64,000 bases of DNA from Streptomyces thinghirensis (lineage in GTDB: Bacteria; Actinomycetota; Actinomycetia; Streptomycetales; Streptomycetaceae). Position 1 is the first letter of the stretch; each line of letters begins with the position of its first letter. Made by a program: the position numbers and the translations under genes. A model generated the notes under the pieces. The model saw only the letters and a program-made list of their open reading frames with translations. It had not been told where the DNA came from and ran no database searches. Location of the stretch: positions 110,706 through 174,705 of the forward strand of contig JAKFGP010000020.1 in NCBI GenBank assembly GCA_021502835.1, written 5' to 3'. This document shows positions 1-12,382 of the stretch, piece after piece.

Positions 1-249
1 GCCCACCCAGCAGTTTCCATCGTTGGCGATCAGTTTGTCCATCCCTCGTCGGTGACGAAGAAGTAGTGGACACCGTGCTGCTCGCCGGGGCGGGGCCTGC
101 GGGTCGTCGCCGAGACCGACAGCCAGACCTCGGGGTGTTCCTGCGCATATAGGACGACTGGTCGCCGACCCCGAGGGGCCGGAGAGCACGGTCAGCCGCG
201 GACGTGCGTCCGGGGGTACGGGGGACGTCCCCCGGGGTGTTGCAGCCAT
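1..249 (-). CDS. gmk: Guanylate kinase, N-terminal part (runs off the window)
   Basis: Guanylate kinase phosphorylates GMP to GDP in the cytosol. Only the first ~80 codons are present. The ATG is the reverse complement of 247-249, and the protein opens MAATPRG, followed by [11 protein letters not shown] at about residues 19-29, which is the start of the kinase P-loop. The Lys-Ser-Thr that should complete the loop is lost in a damaged stretch. Reading resumes in another frame with [13 protein letters not shown] and HYFFVTDEE, typical of the family's GMP-binding half. It lies directly downstream of sihF, the usual Streptomyces order. At least two indels are needed, which I read as sequence errors because the gene is essential. 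Confidence 0.85.
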   Translation of the reverse strand, partial: MAATPRGTSPVPPDARPRLTVLSGPSGSATSRPICAGTPRGLAVGLGDDPQAPPRRAARCPLLLRHRRGMDKLIANDGNCWVG

Positions 250-286
250 GCAGCGATTATTCCAGCAATCCCGGAGTGGTCCGGAC

Positions 287-608
287 TCAGCTGCCGGTGC
301 AGCTCGAACTCGCGCTCCAGGGAGGCGATCTGGTTGGAACCGGAGCCCGCGCACGCGGCGGCTCTCGGAGATGCCCAGTCGCTCCATGATCTGCTTGGCG
401 CGGACCTTGCCCACGCCCGGCAGGGACTCTAGGAGGGCGGAGACCTTCATCTTGCCGATGACGTCGTTCTCCTGGCCCTGCTTGATGACCTCGTGGAGGA
501 GGCGCCGGAGTGCTTGAGTCGACTTGACCTCGGCCCGCTCCCGGCGAGCCGCGGCGGCCTTTTCGGCGCGGCTGCGCGCTGTTCAGGGGTAGGGGGCGGA
601 AGAGCCAC
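287..608 (-). CDS. sihF: Streptomyces integration host factor (sIHF)
   Basis: sIHF is a small basic actinobacterial nucleoid protein that binds DNA and influences topology, sporulation and secondary metabolism. The chosen start is GTG at 606-608, giving [14 protein letters not shown], the known N-terminus. The helix-two-turn-helix segment with [19 protein letters not shown] and the RRVRGL stretch are readable across frames. The C-terminus returns in a shifted frame as TGS followed by TGA at 287-289, the expected ending. The length of ~107 codons fits the family. Three or more indels are needed. It sits between gmk and pyrF, as in other Streptomyces. Confidence 0.85.
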
Positions 609-831
609 GCCTACGTCACCTCGGATGTCGAACTGTCGGATACGGACCGGTGAGGAACCTAGTCGCCCCACACCTGGGAGCCACGAGCAACACGCTTGCC
701 CGCGGACTCTCGTCGGAGACTAGCGGTCAAGTCCGCCGGAGTCAGCGAGAACAGCGGAAAAGTCCTGGTCAGCCTCCGCCAGGACGGACATTTAGGACAT
801 ATTGCCTCGGATTTGGAGGATGTATCCAGAG

Positions 832-1684
832 TCAGGACGTCGTGACCGCGTCCTGATCTCCTCCGCGAAACGGTCCGCGGCCTTCCGCAACGCGGCCACA
901 TCGGGACTGTGACGCAGAACACCCCGGCTGACGTTCGGAACGACGTTGCGCACCGCTGCAGCCGAAGACCCGCGGCAGATCCGCGGGTGGCGCCCTGGGC
1001 GCCGATGCCGGCGCGGGAGGAGCGGGCCGTTGATGCCCAGGTCGTACGACGACAGGTCGCCGAGGGTGCGCCGACCACCGCGCCGAAGGACCCGAGGGGC
1101 TCCTCCCGGCGTTCTCGGCGGCCAGGTGCGCCAGGGACCGGCCGCCCCGACGCCGCGCCCGTCGTCCCGGACCGCGTGCTGGACCTCGGCGCCCTCCGGT
1201 CCGGAGGTCAGCGCCAGCACGAACAGGCCCGCACCGCTCTCGCGCGCCAGTGTCGCCGGCCGGCTTCAGGGACCCGTAGCAGCCGAGGTACGGCGAGACG
1301 GTCAGCGCGTCCGGAACAGCGGGGCGTCCTGCGCAGGAACGACTCGGCGGCGGCGGCCATGGTCGAGCCGATGTCGCCGCGCTTGGCGTCCATGACGACC
1401 AGGGCGCCGGCCGCCCGCGCCTCCTCGACCGACTTCTCCAGTACGGCGATCGCCGCGCGAGCCGAAGCGCTCGAAGAAGGCGCCTGCGGCTTGAGCACGG
1501 CGACCCGGCTGGCCACCGCCCCGCACGACGGTGCGGCGGAAGCGCTCCAGACCGGCCACGTCGTCGTTCACTAGACCTCAATCGGCGAGCAGGGAGGCGT
1601 GCGGGTCGATGCCGACGGCACAGCGGCCCGCGCTCCTCCATCGCGCGGCGCAGCCGGGCGCCGAGCGGCTTGAGTACCCGTCAT
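832..1684 (-). CDS. pyrF: Orotidine 5'-phosphate decarboxylase
   Basis: This enzyme catalyses the last step of UMP synthesis, decarboxylating OMP. The ATG at 1682-1684 overlaps the pyrD stop as ATGA, which suggests translational coupling. RRAMEERGPLC follows after one frameshift. The catalytic motif DAKRGDIG of the type-2 (actinobacterial and myxobacterial) family is intact around residue 100, preceded by LEKSVEEARAAGALVVM. LGDLSSYDLGINGPLL, VPNVSRGVLRH and ADRFAEEIRT near the C-terminus are also recognisable in different frames. The stop is TGA at 832-834 after VTTS. The length of ~283 codons fits the family. The last gene of the pyr operon in this window. Confidence 0.87.
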
Positions 1685-2772
1685 GCGTTCTCTCCGGACG
1701 TGGCGCCGACCGCGTCGGCGAGGGGTGGGCGTAAGGGCCTGCCGCAGAGCGCGCGGCGAGCCTCCCGTGGATGGCTCGGGCCCCCAGATGGGACCTCTAG
1801 ATGAACGCGCTGTGAAGCCCTGGACCAGCGTGGCCCCGGCTAGGATGCGCCAGCCGGCGTCCTCGCGCGGTCTCGACGCTACCGACGCCCACCAGGGTGA
1901 TCCGGGTCGCCCACGCGCGCGTAGAGCGCCACCTCCAGGAGCGCTCCCTTGAGCGGTGCGCCGGCTGGACAGCTGCCGGTCTCCCGACGAGCACCGGCGA
2001 GGACGTGAGGCCGAGTCCCCTCGCGCGATGGTGTGCTGGTGGCGATGTGATCCCGTCCAGGCCCAACTCCACGGCCAGGTCGGCGACCCGCGCCGACGTC
2101 CCCGCTGGCGAGGTCGCGCGGCGCTGATCAGGAGCGGGACGCGCCGCGCGGCGCGGCGCTGTCGGCGGCCTCGGGACGGCGGTCAGGAGGGGACGCAGTC
2201 TCCGTGGCCTGGAGGTTGCGCAGTCCGGGCGTGTTCGGGGAGGAGACGGACGACGAGTGAGTCGGCGTGCGCGAGGGCCTGCGCCAGTGACTTCACGTAG
2301 TTCGCCGACGGCCTCCTCCTCCGGGGACGACCTTCGTCTTGCCGATGTTGACGCCGACGACGGTCCGCAGGACGGGGCGTGCGGGCGGCTAGGCGGCGAC
2401 GGCCAGCGAGCTGTCGTTGTTGGAAGCCCATGTGGTTGATCGCGCCCGGTCGCCTCATCAGATGGAACAGCCGCTCTTGGGATTGCGGGCTGCGGCTCCC
2501 CCGTCACGGTGCCGATCCTCGACGTGGTCTGAAGCCGAGCATCGCCATGCCGTCGATGGCGACCACAGTTCGCACAAGCCGGCGGCCGGCCCAAGGCCAG
2601 GATGCGCAGGCCGAAGGCCTCGGTGCGCAGCTCCTAGCGGGGCGCTAGCACGGCCGCGACAAAGGTGCAGGACGGGGACGCATTATCGGCGAGGCGGATC
2701 CAGCGGAAGGCGAGGTGGTGCGCCCGCCCGGTCCATCCGCCGGAAGACGAGGGAAGGAAGCGGCCTTTACAT
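1681..2772 (-). CDS. pyrD: Dihydroorotate dehydrogenase (quinone-type)
   Basis: PyrD oxidises dihydroorotate to orotate at the membrane, using FMN and quinone. The start is ATG at 2770-2772. It is immediately followed by an apparent TAA that disappears if one base is restored, giving the family N-terminus with a hydrophobic segment and RRMD. HHLAFRWIRLA and FVAAVLAPR are clear near residues 15-45. VVAIDGMAMLGF, EIGTVTGEPQP, ADLAVELGLDGI, ITLVGVG and a C-terminal GPFW-like region occur in shifting frames. The stop is TGA after GENA, overlapping the pyrF start. This is one of the most heavily damaged genes here, with roughly ten indels over 1.1 kb. Identity rests on order plus these islands. 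Confidence 0.8.
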
Positions 2773-3002
2773 GGTGTCTCCGATGAAGCAGGTGTACCGT
2801 TCCTGCGTCCCCCGCTGCCAGGGGGCGCCGCCTGATCTGCCGTCGCGGTGCCTGGCACGCACATCTGCGCCAGCGTCGTCGCCGCCGCTGTGAGCACCGC
2901 CCCGGCCGCCCTCCTCCGCCTCGCAGCTGCACGCACCAGGACTCCCGCTCGGCTCCGCCAGCAGGGCACCGCCGTCGCTGAAGCCGGCTCGCTGATCCGC
3001 AC
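2767..3002 (-). CDS. Possible small ORF between carB and pyrD
   Basis: Between the carB stop (3011) and pyrD there are ~240 bases with coding-like third-position GC. Starting at GTG (3000-3002), which reads VRISEP, and allowing one indel, an open frame of ~78 codons runs to ...RYTCFIGDTM. Its stop TAA directly abuts the pyrD ATG. The product would be Gly/Ser/Asp/Glu-rich with a Cys in the last ten residues. I do not recognise a family. The tight spacing would make it a coupled operon member, but the frameshift assumption leaves the ORF uncertain. It could be untranslated spacer. Confidence 0.3.
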
Positions 3003-3010
3003 AACACCCC

Positions 3011-6307
<3,297 letters not shown>

Positions 6308-6310
<3 letters not shown>

Positions 6311-7442
6311 GCTGGCCCTCCGCGAGCTTCACGAAGCGGTCGAACAGGTAGGCGGCGTCGTGCGGGCCGGCCGCCGCTTCGGGGTGGTACTGGACGCTGA
6401 AGGCCGGCTTGCCGAGGAGTTGGAGACCCTCCACCACGTTGTCGTTGAGGCAGACGTGGGAGACCTCGGCGCGGCCGTAGGGGGTGTCGGAGACCTTGTC
6501 GAGCGGGGCGTCGACGGCGAAGCCGTGGTTGTGCGCGGTGACCTCGACCTTGCCGGTCGTACGGTCCTGCACCGGCTGGTTGATGCCGCGTGGCCGTACT
6601 TCAGCTTGAAGGTGCCGAAGCCGAGCGCGCGGCCCAGGATCTGGTTGCCGAAGCAGATGCCGAACAGTGGGGTGTCGCGCTCCAGGACACCCCGCATCAC
6701 GGAGACGGGGTGGTCGGCGGTGGACGGGTCGCCGGGGCCGTTGGAGAAGAAGACGCCGTCCGGGTTGACGGCGTAGACGTCGTCGACGGTGGCCGTGGCG
6801 GGCAGGACGTGCACCTCGATGCCTCGCTCGGCCATGCGGTGCGGGGTCATGCCCTTGATGCCGAGGTCGACGGCGGCGACGGTGAACTTCTTCTCGCCGA
6901 TCGCCGGGACGACGTACGCCCTCGGTGGTGGCGACCTCGGCGGAGAGGTCGGCGCCGGTCATCTCGGGGGCTTCCTGGACGCGGGCCAGCAGTGCGGCGT
7001 CGTCCTGGATCGCGTCACCGCTGAAGATGCCGACGGCATGGCGCCGCGCTCGCGCAGGTGGCGGGTGAGGGCGCGGGTGTCGATGCCCGAGACGCCGACG
7101 ACGCCCTGGGCGGCCAGTTCCTCGTCCAGCGTGCGCGTGAGCGCCAGTTGGAGGGCACGCGCGCGGGGTCGCGCACGACGTAGCCGGAGACCCAGATCTT
7201 CTTGGACTCCATGTCCTCGTCGTTGATACCGGTGTTGCCCACGTGCGGCGCGGTCATGACCACGACCTGGCGGTGGTACGACGGGTCGGTGAGGGTTTCC
7301 TGGTAGCCGGTCATGCCGGTGGAGAACACGGCTTCGCCGAACGTGGCCCCCACGGCCCCGTAGGCACGGCCGCGAAGATCCGGCCGTCCTCCAGGACGAG
7401 TACGGCGGGAGCCTTGCCGGCTCCCCTGGTGGAGGTCGTCAT
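6308..7442 (-). CDS. carA: Carbamoyl-phosphate synthase, small (glutaminase) subunit
   Basis: CarA hydrolyses glutamine and channels ammonia to CarB. The ATG at 7440-7442 overlaps the stop of the upstream gene (ATGA) and gives [36 protein letters not shown] and [15 protein letters not shown] follow. The class I glutamine amidotransferase domain is well preserved: [13 protein letters not shown], the nucleophile Cys in [24 protein letters not shown], and the catalytic His-Glu in [12 protein letters not shown]. It ends [10 protein letters not shown] where carB begins. No stop codon is readable at that junction in the correct frame, so a base is probably missing and the 3' coordinate is approximate (6308-6312). 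Confidence 0.92.
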
Positions 7443-8008
7443 CGTGCGCCTTCCGTTTCCGTCTTGTTGATCATGCTCGTTCAGGGTCTCGACCCACCTG
7501 CTGTGCTCGGCCGCGTGGTCCGAGCGGGAGCCGGAGTCGATCATCTTGTCGCCGTGCTCCCAGGTGACGACCAGCAGTCCGCCCTCGGTGAGCACCCTTG
7601 CCGGCGATGCCCTTGTCGAGCCGGGCCTCGCGCAGTGCGGCGACGGGGACGCAGAAGTCGTTCGCGCCGGGGCGTACTGACGTCCAGTTCCCGCGTCCGT
7701 CAGTGTCAGCTCGACCCGGCTGCGGGTGCCCAGGCCGTGCGCCACGATGCGGTCCAGCCACTGTCCGGCGGTGGTGGAGCCGTGGTAGCGGCCGCTCATC
7801 GTCAGTTTCGCCGGACCGGGCTCGTGCGGCGCGGTGGGCAGCTCCGGCAGGTCGCCCTGGAGGGTGCTGCGCCACTTCCAGCCCTCGCGCATCAGCCAGT
7901 AGACGAGCGCGACGAACAGGCCGAGGCCGACCACCCAGCCGACGCGGGCGGCCCAGTCGGTCACTTCCGCCGATTCCTCTCGGCGGCCAGCAGGATTACA
8001 GGTGTCAC
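7439..8008 (-). CDS. Membrane-anchored protein of the pyr operon, function unknown
   Basis: This ~190-codon gene sits inside the pyrimidine operon between pyrC and carA. The start is GTG at 8006-8008, overlapping the pyrC stop as GTGA. The TGA stop at 7439-7441 overlaps the carA ATG. An N-terminal membrane segment ([18 protein letters not shown]) is followed by a soluble domain with [49 protein letters not shown] and [13 protein letters not shown]. This pattern resembles a small bacterial PH-like (TM plus PH domain) protein. The C-terminus returns as [10 protein letters not shown] after a frameshift. Conserved position suggests a role tied to pyrimidine synthesis at the membrane, but no activity can be assigned. 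Confidence 0.8.
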
Positions 8009-9286
8009 GTGAGCTTCCCGTCGACGAGCGTGGCCTTGCCCCGCAGCCACGTGTGCGTCACACGGCCCGGCAGCTCGCGACCCTCGTACGGGGTGTTGCG
8101 GCTGCGCGAGGCGAAGCCCGCGGGGTCCACCTGGCCACGGTATGCCGTGTCGACGAGGGTGAGGTTGGCGGGCTCACCAGCCGAGACGGGGCGGCCGTGC
8201 CCGGTGGCCTGTCCGATCCGCGCGGGCTTGAAGGACATGCGGTCGGCCACGCCGGCCCAGTCCAGCAGGCCCGTGTCCACCATGGTCTCCTGGACCACCG
8301 ACAGCGCGGGTCTCCAGGCCCACCATGCCCATGGCGGCGGCGGCCCACTCGCAGTCCGGTCCTCGTGCGGGTGCGGGGCGTGGTCGGTGGCGACGACGTC
8401 GATCGTGCCGTCGGCGAGCGCCCGCGCAGCGCCATCACGTCACGCTCGCGCAGCGGCGGGTTGACCTGTAGACCGGGGCTGTACGACCGGACCAGCCGTC
8501 GGTGAGGAGCAGGTGGTGCGGGGTGACCTCGGCGGTGACGTCGATGCCGCGGGACTCGGCCCAGCGGACGATCTCGACGCTGCCGGCCGTCGACAGGTGG
8601 CAGATGTGGACGCGGGAGCCGACGTGCTCGGCGAGCAGCACGTCCCGGGCGATGACCGACCTCGGCGACAGCCGGCCAGCCGCCGAGCTCCAGCTCGGCG
8701 AGACGACGCCTCAGCCATCTGCGCCTCGGTGAGCCGGGGCCCGGGCGCTGGGCGACGACGCCGTTGAAGGCCTTCACGTACCCAGGGCGCGGCGCATGAT
8801 CATGGCGTCGTGAACGCACTTGCCGTCGTCGGAGAAGACGGTGACGCCGGCCGCGGACTCGTGCATGGCGCCCAGCTCGGCGAGCTTGCTGCCCTCCAGG
8901 CCGACGGTGACGGCGCCGATGGGCTGCACGTCGCAGTAGCCGGACTCTGCCGAGCCGCCAGATTCCAGCTCGACGACGCCGGCGGTGTCGGCGACCGGGA
9001 AGGTGCTGCTGGCCATGGCGAAGACGTTGGGTAGCCGCCGTCAGCTCGGGGCTGCGCGGGTGCCGGTGAGGACGGTCTCGGAGTCCTCGCGGCCGGGTTC
9101 GGGTGCAGGTGGGTGTGGAGGTCGACCAGGCCGGGCAGCAGCATCCTTGCCCTCGGCCTCGACGACCTCGGCGCCCTCGGCGCTCAGCCTGACGCTCACC
9201 TCCTCCGCGACGGTCCCGCCGTCGATCAGCACGTCCTGCGGCTCGCCGCCGAGCACCTTCGCACCGGCGGATCAGGGTCTGCTCAT
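8005..9286 (-). CDS. pyrC: Dihydroorotase
   Basis: Dihydroorotase cyclises carbamoyl-aspartate to dihydroorotate using a binuclear zinc centre. The start is ATG at 9284-9286, overlapping the pyrB stop (ATGA). [15 protein letters not shown] and the metal motif VDLHTHL (HxH) are seen near residues 12-60, with [17 protein letters not shown] in the adjacent frame. [63 protein letters not shown] and the late [20 protein letters not shown] and [19 protein letters not shown] are readable. The stop is TGA after LVDGKLT at 8005-8007. The length of ~427 codons fits type-I dihydroorotases. Several frameshifts are present. Confidence 0.9.
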
Positions 9287-10247
9287 GCTCTTACCTCCCC
9301 GGTGGTGGGCGTGGGTGACGGCGGGTTCAGGTCGCCGAGCAGCAGGTACAGGACGGCCAACTGATGGAGACACCGTTGGTGACCTGCTCGACGACGGTGC
9401 AGCGGTCGGAGTCGGCGACCTCGCGGTGGTCTCCATGCCGCGGACCATCGGGTTGGTGCATCACGATGGCGTGGTCGGGCATCCGCGCCATGCGGTCGCC
9501 GTCGAGACCGTAGCGGCGGGAGTACTCGCGCTCGGTCGGGGAAGAACGCGGCGTTCATACGCTCGCGCTGGACGCGCAGCAGCATCACCGTGTCGGACTT
9601 GGTCAGCGTCGAGCCGAGGCTGCGGCACCCTGCAGGCCAGGCCCCGACGCCGACCGGCAGCAGGGCGGGGCGGGGCGAGGGGTGACCCGGCGCCGAGGGT
9701 GTGCAGCAGGTCGACGTTGGAGCGGGCGACCCGGCTGCAGGATGTCGCCGACGAGCGTGATGCGGCGTCCGTCCAGGTCCTGCCGAGGCCGGCGTCGCGG
9801 CCGACCAGGCGGCGGCGCATGGTGAAGGCGTCCAGCAGGCCTGCGGTGCTGGTGGGTGCTGTCGCCGGCGTTGACGACGTGCGCGTCGATCCAGGCCGGA
9901 GGTGGCTGGCGGTACGGGGCGCCGGAGGCGCTGTGCCGGATGACGACGGCGTCGACGCTCATGGCTCCAGCGTCTGGGCGGTGTCCTTGGAGGGACCTGC
10001 CCTGGAGACGCTGGAGCCCTTGGCGGTGAAGTTGATGACGTCCGCGACAGGCGCTTCTCGGCGGCCTCGAAGGAGATCCGGGTCCTCGTCGAGTCCTCGA
10101 AGAAGAGGTTGACGACGGTACGCCGCGCAGGGTCGGCAGCTCTCTTGATCGGCCGGTCGGCGACCCGGGCCATCTCTCGGCGGTGTCGAGGATCAGGATG
10201 GCGTCGTCGCGGGTGAGGTCGGCGGCCGAGATGAGATGACGCTGCAT
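9283..10247 (-). CDS. pyrB: Aspartate carbamoyltransferase catalytic subunit
   Basis: PyrB condenses carbamoyl phosphate with aspartate. The start is ATG at 10245-10247: [18 protein letters not shown]. The carbamoyl-phosphate signature [19 protein letters not shown] is intact near residues 50-70. [40 protein letters not shown] (in pieces), [12 protein letters not shown] and [12 protein letters not shown] follow. The aspartate-binding region and C-terminus appear as YLLLGDLNP and end TGEVRA before TGA at 9283-9285. The length of ~321 codons is typical. There is no pyrI-type regulatory gene, as usual in actinobacteria. Many single-base indels occur in the middle third. Confidence 0.9.
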
Positions 10248-10361
10248 CTGTGAGGCTCCGTAAGGCGATTCATGCGGAAGAGCGGGATAATTCGGGCGGC
10301 CGGGTACGCGTGCGCGCGCCGAGCGGGCGTGGCCGGCACGGCTGGACGCGTACGCGAGGTG

Positions 10362-10924
10362 CTAAGGGTGGGCGCCCGGGGTGGCTGCTTGGCACCGAGC
10401 AGCACGTGGTGTCTCGACCGTCCTCCTCGGCGAGCTGGACCTTGACCGTCTCCCGCAGCGACGTGGAGGGTTCTGCCGACGTGCAGTCGGCGCGGATGGG
10501 CAGTTCGCGGCCGCGGCCGACGAGGACGGCGAGCTGCACCGAGGCGCGGGCGGCTCGATGTCGTTCAGCGCGTCGAGGGCGGCGCGGATGGTGCGGCCGG
10601 AGAGCACGTCGTCGACGAGGACGACCAGGCGGCCGTCGATGCCGTCGCCGGGGATCTCGGTGCTGGGCCAGCGCGCGGCGGATGCATGCGCAGGTCGTCG
10701 CGGTATATGGTGATGTCGAGCGAGCTGACCGGAATCTTGCGCTCGGTGATCTGCTCGAGCCATCGGCGAGCCGCCGGGCGAGGAAGACGCGCCCCGGGTC
10801 AGATGAGGAGCACCACGTCGTCGGCGCCCTTGGCGCGTTCGACGATCTCGTGGGCGATGCGGGTGGAGGGACCCGTGCGATGTCGGGCCTTCGGAGAACG
10901 GCCGTGCTTCTGTTGCTTGTCCAT
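10362..10924 (-). CDS. pyrR: PyrR: pyr mRNA-binding regulator / uracil phosphoribosyltransferase
   Basis: PyrR senses UMP/UTP and PRPP, binds pyr leader RNA to shut the operon down, and has uracil phosphoribosyltransferase activity. The start is ATG at 10922-10924: MDKQQKHGRSP. RIAHEIVERAKGADDVVLL, QITERKIPVSSLDIT and the PRPP-binding loop RLVVLVDDVL-SGRT are seen; the Phe normally between VL and SG is missing by exactly one codon. AALDALNDI and TSLRETVKVQLAEEDGRDT follow. The best stop is TAG at 10362-10364, reached after one frameshift, giving ~188 codons against about 190 in relatives. It is the first gene of the pyr operon, with a putative PyrR-binding hairpin just upstream. Confidence 0.88.
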
Positions 10925-10937
10925 AAGAAACGGACCT

Positions 10938-10966
10938 CCTTCTCCGCCTCACGGGACGGACCTTAA
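10938..10966 (-). promoter_or_regulatory. Putative PyrR-binding RNA hairpin next to the pyrR ribosome-binding site
   Basis: Read on the minus strand, TCCG...CGGA pairs around an inner CC/GG stem with apical sequence CCCGTGAGG. This resembles the conserved PyrR-binding loop (the GNGAGG core of pyr leader RNAs). The element at 10942-10960 is followed within a few bases by AAGGAGG, a strong Shine-Dalgarno sequence ~12 bases before the pyrR ATG. No separate attenuator or terminator hairpin is obvious. The geometry therefore favours translational repression, the mode established for mycobacterial PyrR, over transcription attenuation as in Bacillus. This is inference from layout. Confidence 0.6.
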
Positions 10967-11156
10967 AGGACGCCGGATATGCGCCACCTACGGTATCAGG
11001 CTCAGAGTCGTCCTGCGGGCCCCCCCCTGACACTCCCCCCGTCACCTCCTTTGCCGCACGCGCGTCACCCCGCTCGGCGTAACGGATCGCGGATACCACG
11101 GAAGAAAGCCGGTGCGGACCATTCGGCTTGACGCAGGAGAGCAACGCCAACCTCAC

Positions 11157-11167
11157 AGTGAGTTACC
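11157..11167 (+). promoter_or_regulatory. Candidate BldD operator in the bldD promoter region
   Basis: The stretch AGTGAGTTACC matches the BldD half-site pattern, an AGTGA element followed by a TNACC-type half. It lies ~56 bases upstream of the bldD start, just after a TTGACG hexamer at 11128-11133 that could be a -35 box. BldD is known to repress its own gene. No confident -10 hexamer is visible at the right spacing, so the promoter itself is only suggested. The rest of 10925-11222, between the divergent pyrR and bldD genes, shows no gene. Confidence 0.45.
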
Positions 11168-11222
11168 AGCCGCGCGGCTCGCAACACAGCAGGCCGCGTC
11201 GACACCTTGTCCGGGGAGCCAT

Positions 11223-11726
11223 ATGTCCAGCGAATACGCCAAACAGCTCGGGGCCAAGCCCGCCACACCCAGCAGGGCCTTTCCCTCCACGGTGTCGAGG
11301 AGAAGTCCCAGGGCCGCTGGAAGGCCGTCGTGGTCGGTTCGTACGAGCGCGACGACGCCGTGCCGTGACCGTGCAGCGCCTCGCCGAGCTGGCGGACTTC
11401 TACGGCGTTCCCGCTGGTGAGCTGCTCCCGGGCACCACCCCGAGGCGGTGCAGCCGAGCCGCCGCCGAAGCTGGTCCTGGACCTGGAGCGGCTGGCCACG
11501 GTGCCGGCCAGAGAAGGCGGGCCCCGCTCCAGCGGTACGCGGCCCACGATCCAGTCGCAGCGCGGTGACTACAACGGCAAGGTGCTCTCGATCCGCCAGG
11601 GACGACCTGCGCACACTTCCTCGCCGTCATCTACGACCAGTCGCCCTCGGTCCTCACCGAGCAGCTGATCAGCTGGGGCGTCCTGGACGCGGACGTCGCG
11701 CGGTGGCGTCCCACGAGGACCTCTGA
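11223..11726 (+). CDS. bldD: BldD, c-di-GMP-responsive master repressor of development
   Basis: BldD represses sporulation genes during vegetative growth; dimerisation on DNA requires tetrameric cyclic-di-GMP. The start is ATG at 11223-11225, giving MSSEYAKQLGAK. The N-terminal HTH domain reads through VEEKSQGRWKAVVVGSYERG, VTVQRLAELADFYGVP and ELLPGTTP in shifting frames. The C-terminal c-di-GMP domain shows QSQRGDYNGKVLSIRQ, and its signature RGD-x8-RQDD is completed if one G is removed after RQ. SPSVLTEQLISWGVLDADV follows, ending SHEDL then TGA at 11724-11726. The span of 504 bases equals 167 codons, the standard length, so the indels cancel out. Divergent from pyrR; a strong terminator follows. 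Confidence 0.93.
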
Positions 11727-11757
11727 GCCGCAGCCGCCTCGCAGAAACGTAGCCGCC

Positions 11758-11791
11758 GGGGTGGCCGGAACCGCTTAATTCCGGCCACCCC
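11758..11791. terminator. Strong intrinsic-type hairpin after bldD
   Basis: A perfect 13-bp inverted repeat (GGGGTGGCCGGAA paired with its complement) flanks an 8-base loop, 32 bases after the bldD stop. There is no U-tract, which is common for Streptomyces terminators. It could work in both directions between the convergent bldD and efp-nusB units. Confidence 0.8.
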
Positions 11792-11856
11792 TGCCGGCTC
11801 CTTGCCTCGTGTGCTGTGCCTCGGCTTCGTGCCTCGGGCGTCGGGTGGTGGTACGA

Positions 11857-11906
11857 CCACGCCGGAGGGGGCCGCAGGCGCCTTCGCTGCGGGGCCTCCG
11901 GCGTGG
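11857..11906. terminator. Second long hairpin, likely terminator of the efp-nusB unit
   Basis: The 12-base arms CCACGCCGGAGG and CCTCCGGCGTGG are perfectly complementary, and inner GC-rich pairing extends the stem. It lies 35-85 bases beyond the nusB stop on the minus strand, so it most likely ends that transcript. Together with the preceding hairpin it insulates bldD. Confidence 0.7.
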
Positions 11907-11940
11907 TTGGATTCCTCCCCCGGGGCCCTGGGGATTCCTG

Positions 11941-12380
11941 TCAGCTCTCGTCGCGACGCAGCGAGGACTTGAGGTCGCCTTCAACCGGCCGAGCAGGCCG
12001 TTGACGAACGCGGGCGACTCGTCCGTAGAATTCCTTCGCCAGCGCAGCCATCTCGTCCAGGACGACGGCGTCCGGGGTCGCGTCGACCTAGATCAGCTCG
12101 TACGCGCCCAGACGCAGGATGTTGCGGTCGACGAACCGGCATGCGGTCGAGCGTCCAGCCGACCGAGTACTGGGCGATGAGTTTCCGTCGATGCGCTTCG
12201 CGCGCTCGGCATAGCCCTCGACCAGCTTCACATCGTGTACTCGCTCACCGGCGGCTGCCGGGTGTCGGACCGGGCGTGCCGGTCCAGGTAGGCGAGGACC
12301 GTCAGACGTCGGCGCCGCGCCAGCTGATCGCCCGCGAAGAGGATCTGGAAGGCGCACAGGGCCGTGTTGCGGGCAGCCAC
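11941..12380 (-). CDS. nusB: Transcription antitermination factor NusB
   Basis: NusB binds boxA RNA with S10 (NusE) for rRNA antitermination. The start is GTG at 12378-12380: VAARNTA followed by FQILF, the conserved opening. SDTRQPPVSEYTM, KLVEGYAERAKRID, VDRNILRLGAYELI and FVNGLLGRLK (shifted frame) follow, ending SLRRDES before TGA at 11941-11943. The span of ~146 codons fits the Streptomyces protein. The start lies immediately after the efp stop, so the two are probably co-transcribed. About five indels are present. Confidence 0.9.
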
Positions 12381-12382
12381 GG

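Noticed and set aside
11223..11726. bldD as a natural frameshift mutant
   Set aside because: Several indels cancel to the exact standard length, and neighbouring essential genes show the same kind of damage.
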